Below are positions 4,642 through 6,846 of a stretch of 6,846 nt of DNA, in pieces. Under the pieces are notes generated by a model. It was not told the DNA's origin. It did no database searches and worked only from the letters and a program-made list of their open reading frames with translations. A program made the position numbers and the translations under genes. The stretch spans positions 1-6,846 of the forward strand of contig JAFAUV010000215.1 in NCBI GenBank assembly GCA_019243075.1, given 5' to 3'. Source of the stretch: Bradyrhizobium sp. Its GTDB lineage: Bacteria > Pseudomonadota > Alphaproteobacteria > Rhizobiales > Xanthobacteraceae. How positions within the stretch are numbered: the first letter of the stretch is position 1; the number at the start of each line of letters is the position of its first letter.

Positions 4642-6516
4642 TTAACCGAGGCTGATGACGCGCGCCGACGGCATCGCCGCATGGAGTTCTTCGACCAGCG
4701 CGCTCCGATGCTCCAGCACCGCGCGCTGGTTGATCGAGCCCTTGTCCGTGACCTCGCCGCGATCGATCGACAGCGGCGCATCGATGAGGATGGCGCGGGT
4801 GATGCGGGTAGAGGAGCCCGTTGCGGCCGCCAGCAGCCTTTCGAAACGCTCGCGGAAAGCCGCGCGGACCGAGGCATCGCCCGCGGCTGCCGCGATATCG
4901 TCCGCGGTCAGGTTCGGGTTGATCAGCCGGCAGCCGTCGAGATCAAGGATCACCAGTGCCGAGATTTCGTCGCGGTTGATGCCGGCGATCACCACATCAC
5001 GCACCAGCGGGGCGCAGGCGGCGATGAAACCCGCACGCAGGGGACCGACGGAAACCCAGGTGCCGCTCGCAAGCTTGAAATCCTCGGCAATGCGGCCGTC
5101 GAAATCGAAGCCGGCGTCGAGATCGTGCGGCACAGCCGGCTTCAGCGCATCGCCGAACTTGTAGAAGCCTTCCTCATCGAAGGAGGCTTTCGTCAGTTCC
5201 GGCTGGCGCCAATAGCCCGGCGTGACGTTCGGTCCCCTGGCGCGAACCTCCAGCTTGCCGTTGCTCGGCACCAGCTTGGCGTCATTGCCCGGCACGGGAA
5301 GGCCGACATGGCCGGAGCGGCTGGTCTGCGGCGTGACGGACATGAAGAACGGCGAAGTCTCGGTCGCGCCAAGCCCCGTCAGAACGGGGACGCGGGCGCC
5401 GGTCGCGCGCACCGACAGTTCATCGAGGCTGTCCCAGACAAAGGGCGACAGCGCGGCTCCCGAAAAGAACATCGCATGCAGGCGCGAGAAGAATTTGTCG
5501 CGCAATGCCGAATCGTCCCGCAGATAGGGCAGCAGCGATTCGTAACCCTTGGGCACGTTGAAATAGACCGTCGGCGAAATCTCGCGAAGGTTGCGTACCG
5601 TCTCCTCGATGCCGCCGGGCACCGGCTTGCCCTGATCGAGATACATCGAGCCGCCGTTGTAAAGCGTCAGCCCGATATTGTGGTTGCCGCCAAAGGTGTG
5701 GTTCCACGGCAGCCAGTCGACGATGACCGGCGGCGCGTCCTTCAGGAACGCCATGGTCTCGCGGATCATCACCTGGTTGGCGCAGATCATGCGCTGGGTA
5801 TTGATGACGGCCTTGGGATTGCCGGTCGAGCCCGAGGTCAGCAGGAACTTGGCGACGGTGTCGGCGCCGATCGCGTCATGCGCCGCGTCGAGATCGGCGT
5901 GCAGCGGGGTCTTCAGGAGATCGCCGAGCTTGGTCACGTCGCGGCCGGGCACGGTGCCCGTGCTGGCGACGATTTCGACGTCGGCGGGGATAGTGGCGGC
6001 GAGCGCGCCAGCGAATTTGCCGGCATCATCGGCAAAGACGAGGCCGGGCGTCAGCAGCTTGAGGACATAAGCGAGCTTGCCGTAGTCCCTGGAAACAAGC
6101 GAATAGGCCGGCGACACCGGGCAGAACGGAATGCCGGCATGGAGCGCGCCGAAGGCCACCAGGGCGTGGTCGATCGAATTGCCGGACAGGATCACGACCG
6201 GCCTTTCCGCCGACAGCCCGCGGCCGAGCAGCGCCGATGCAATATGCCGGCTCGCCGTCAGCAACTCGGCATAGCTGATCTTGCGCCAGCTGCCGCCGGC
6301 GACGCGCTCGGCCATGAAGACGTTGTCGGGCGTCGTCGCGGCCCAGTGATGCAGCCGATCGGTGATGCGAACGGGGTAATCGGCAAGTGTCGTCGTCGGT
6401 CGAAGATAGATCGTGCCGTCGTTCCTGCGCTCGATCGCGACCGCGGGATCGCTGAAGGAAATCCGGCGCAAGGGATGCGCTGCTGCGGCCCGTGCCGTGT
6501 TGCCTGCGGCGCTCAT
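4642..6516 (-). CDS. fcs: Feruloyl-CoA synthase-like acid-CoA ligase
   Basis: This 624-residue ANL-superfamily enzyme activates a carboxylic acid with ATP to an acyl-adenylate, then to the CoA thioester. The phosphate-binding loop LLTSGSTGNPK is at 225-235, GLGATET at 381-387, FGDA at 454-457, DGR at 473-475, and the C-terminal catalytic-lysine segment EVTDKGSINQR at 588-598 (K592). The hinge region GRIAEDFKLASGTWVSVG departs from the usual GRxDDxIKxxG but matches what I recall of long feruloyl-CoA synthases. The length (about 620, against about 520-550 for typical ligases) and the N-terminal extension also fit. Its ATG overlaps the upstream crotonase stop in ATGA, so translation is probably coupled. 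Ferulate or p-coumarate is the best substrate guess, supported by the neighbouring hydratase, dehydrogenase and aroyl-CoA-type thioesterase. Another aromatic or aliphatic acid remains possible. Confidence 0.88.
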   Translation of the reverse strand: MSAAGNTARAAAAHPLRRISFSDPAVAIERRNDGTIYLRPTTTLADYPVRITDRLHHWAATTPDNVFMAERVAGGSWRKISYAELLTASRHIASALLGRGLSAERPVVILSGNSIDHALVAFGALHAGIPFCPVSPAYSLVSRDYGKLAYVLKLLTPGLVFADDAGKFAGALAATIPADVEIVASTGTVPGRDVTKLGDLLKTPLHADLDAAHDAIGADTVAKFLLTSGSTGNPKAVINTQRMICANQVMIRETMAFLKDAPPVIVDWLPWNHTFGGNHNIGLTLYNGGSMYLDQGKPVPGGIEETVRNLREISPTVYFNVPKGYESLLPYLRDDSALRDKFFSRLHAMFFSGAALSPFVWDSLDELSVRATGARVPVLTGLGATETSPFFMSVTPQTSRSGHVGLPVPGNDAKLVPSNGKLEVRARGPNVTPGYWRQPELTKASFDEEGFYKFGDALKPAVPHDLDAGFDFDGRIAEDFKLASGTWVSVGPLRAGFIAACAPLVRDVVIAGINRDEISALVILDLDGCRLINPNLTADDIAAAAGDASVRAAFRERFERLLAAATGSSTRITRAILIDAPLSIDRGEVTDKGSINQRAVLEHRSALVEELHAAMPSARVISLG

Positions 6517-6846
6517 GTCGGCTTCACCTTGGCAGTCTTGTGGTCGAGGAAGGCGCGGATGCGACGCTTGGCTTCCTTGTCGCTCTGCGCCACCGTTGCC
6601 ATCAGCGATTCCATCAGCAGGCCCGTCTGCGGATTGGCTTCCGCGATCATCGGCAGCGCCTGCAGCACCGCGAAATTCGTCAGCGGCGCGTTGCCGGCGA
6701 TGCGCTCGGCCAACTCCAGCGCCTTCGGCAGCGCGCCGTCGGCTTCGGTCAGATATTGCGCAAAGCCGTAGGAGGAACCTTCCGTCGCAGAGTAAACCCG
6801 TCCCGTCAGCATCATGTCCGTCATCCGCGCCACCCCGATCAGCCGC
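6513..6846 (-). CDS. Enoyl-CoA hydratase/crotonase family protein (partial, 5' end outside window)
   Basis: The frame enters from the right edge with RLIGVARMTDMMLTGR, the conserved crotonase helix, and continues about 111 residues to a TGA at 6515-6513. Only the C-terminal half is visible: VYSATEG where most members have an A-eA-..GLV pattern, then the trimerisation-type helices NAPLTNFAVLQAL and SDKEAKRRIRAFLDHK. The oxyanion-hole and catalytic glutamate regions lie outside, so hydratase, hydratase-lyase and isomerase cannot be told apart here. An internal GTG at 6833 is not a plausible start because conserved sequence continues upstream of it. The stop overlaps the CoA ligase start by four bases, so the two proteins are likely made together and probably act in succession: ligase product to hydratase. 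Confidence 0.87.
   Translation of the reverse strand, partial: RLIGVARMTDMMLTGRVYSATEGSSYGFAQYLTEADGALPKALELAERIAGNAPLTNFAVLQALPMIAEANPQTGLLMESLMATVAQSDKEAKRRIRAFLDHKTAKVKPT

Noticed and set aside
3777..4655. 292-codon open frame on the plus strand
   Set aside because: It is antisense to the dehydrogenase, which has every SDR signature in the opposite frame.
4618..6771. 717-codon open frame on the plus strand
   Set aside because: It is the antisense shadow of the CoA ligase gene and the crotonase end. The minus strand has complete ANL motifs, whereas the plus-strand translation is rich in R, H and Q and shows no domain. Long antisense frames are expected in GC-rich DNA.

Overview
The window looks like chromosomal DNA from a GC-rich alphaproteobacterium, most likely a Bradyrhizobium or close relative (Rhodopseudomonas/Nitrobacteraceae). 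This rests on base composition, GGAGG-type ribosome binding sites, protein style, and two copies of a short palindromic intergenic repeat that I recall as common in that group. No sequence search was possible, so the genus is an inference.

The right two thirds (2112-6846) is one run of five minus-strand genes. In transcription order they are: the C-terminal end of an enoyl-CoA hydratase/crotonase protein (cut by the window edge), a 624-residue feruloyl-CoA synthase-like CoA ligase, a short-chain dehydrogenase of the 3-hydroxyacyl-CoA dehydrogenase type, a 4-hydroxybenzoyl-CoA-type hotdog thioesterase, and a periplasmic branched-chain-amino-acid-type ABC substrate-binding protein. The first two overlap by four bases (ATGA). 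The other gaps are 22, 83 and 91 bases. Together they read as an uptake and side-chain-shortening module for an aromatic acid such as ferulate or p-coumarate: capture in the periplasm, activation to the CoA thioester, hydration, oxidation of the 3-hydroxyl, and release of an aroyl acid from CoA. A thiolase and the transporter permease and ATPase subunits are not in the window.

The left third is accessory in character. At 1-945 (minus strand, running off the left edge) is a protein with TPR-like repeats followed by a GSCFA domain. Nearly half of its arginine codons are AGA/AGG, unlike the catabolic genes. A 618-base stretch without a convincing gene follows; it holds an inverted repeat with GTTAAC arms and a degenerate palindromic repeat carrying a 10-base internal duplication. 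A small glyoxalase/bleomycin-resistance (VOC) gene at 1564-1962 (plus strand) has clearly lower GC than the catabolic genes.

Between the convergent VOC and substrate-binding-protein genes lies a 31-codon fragment of an IS630-family transposase on the minus strand, directly abutted by a second, intact copy of the palindromic repeat. The left third therefore looks like a patchwork of acquired genes and insertion-sequence debris beside a stable catabolic operon. I saw no CRISPR array, RNA gene or complete mobile element, and no clearly undescribed system.
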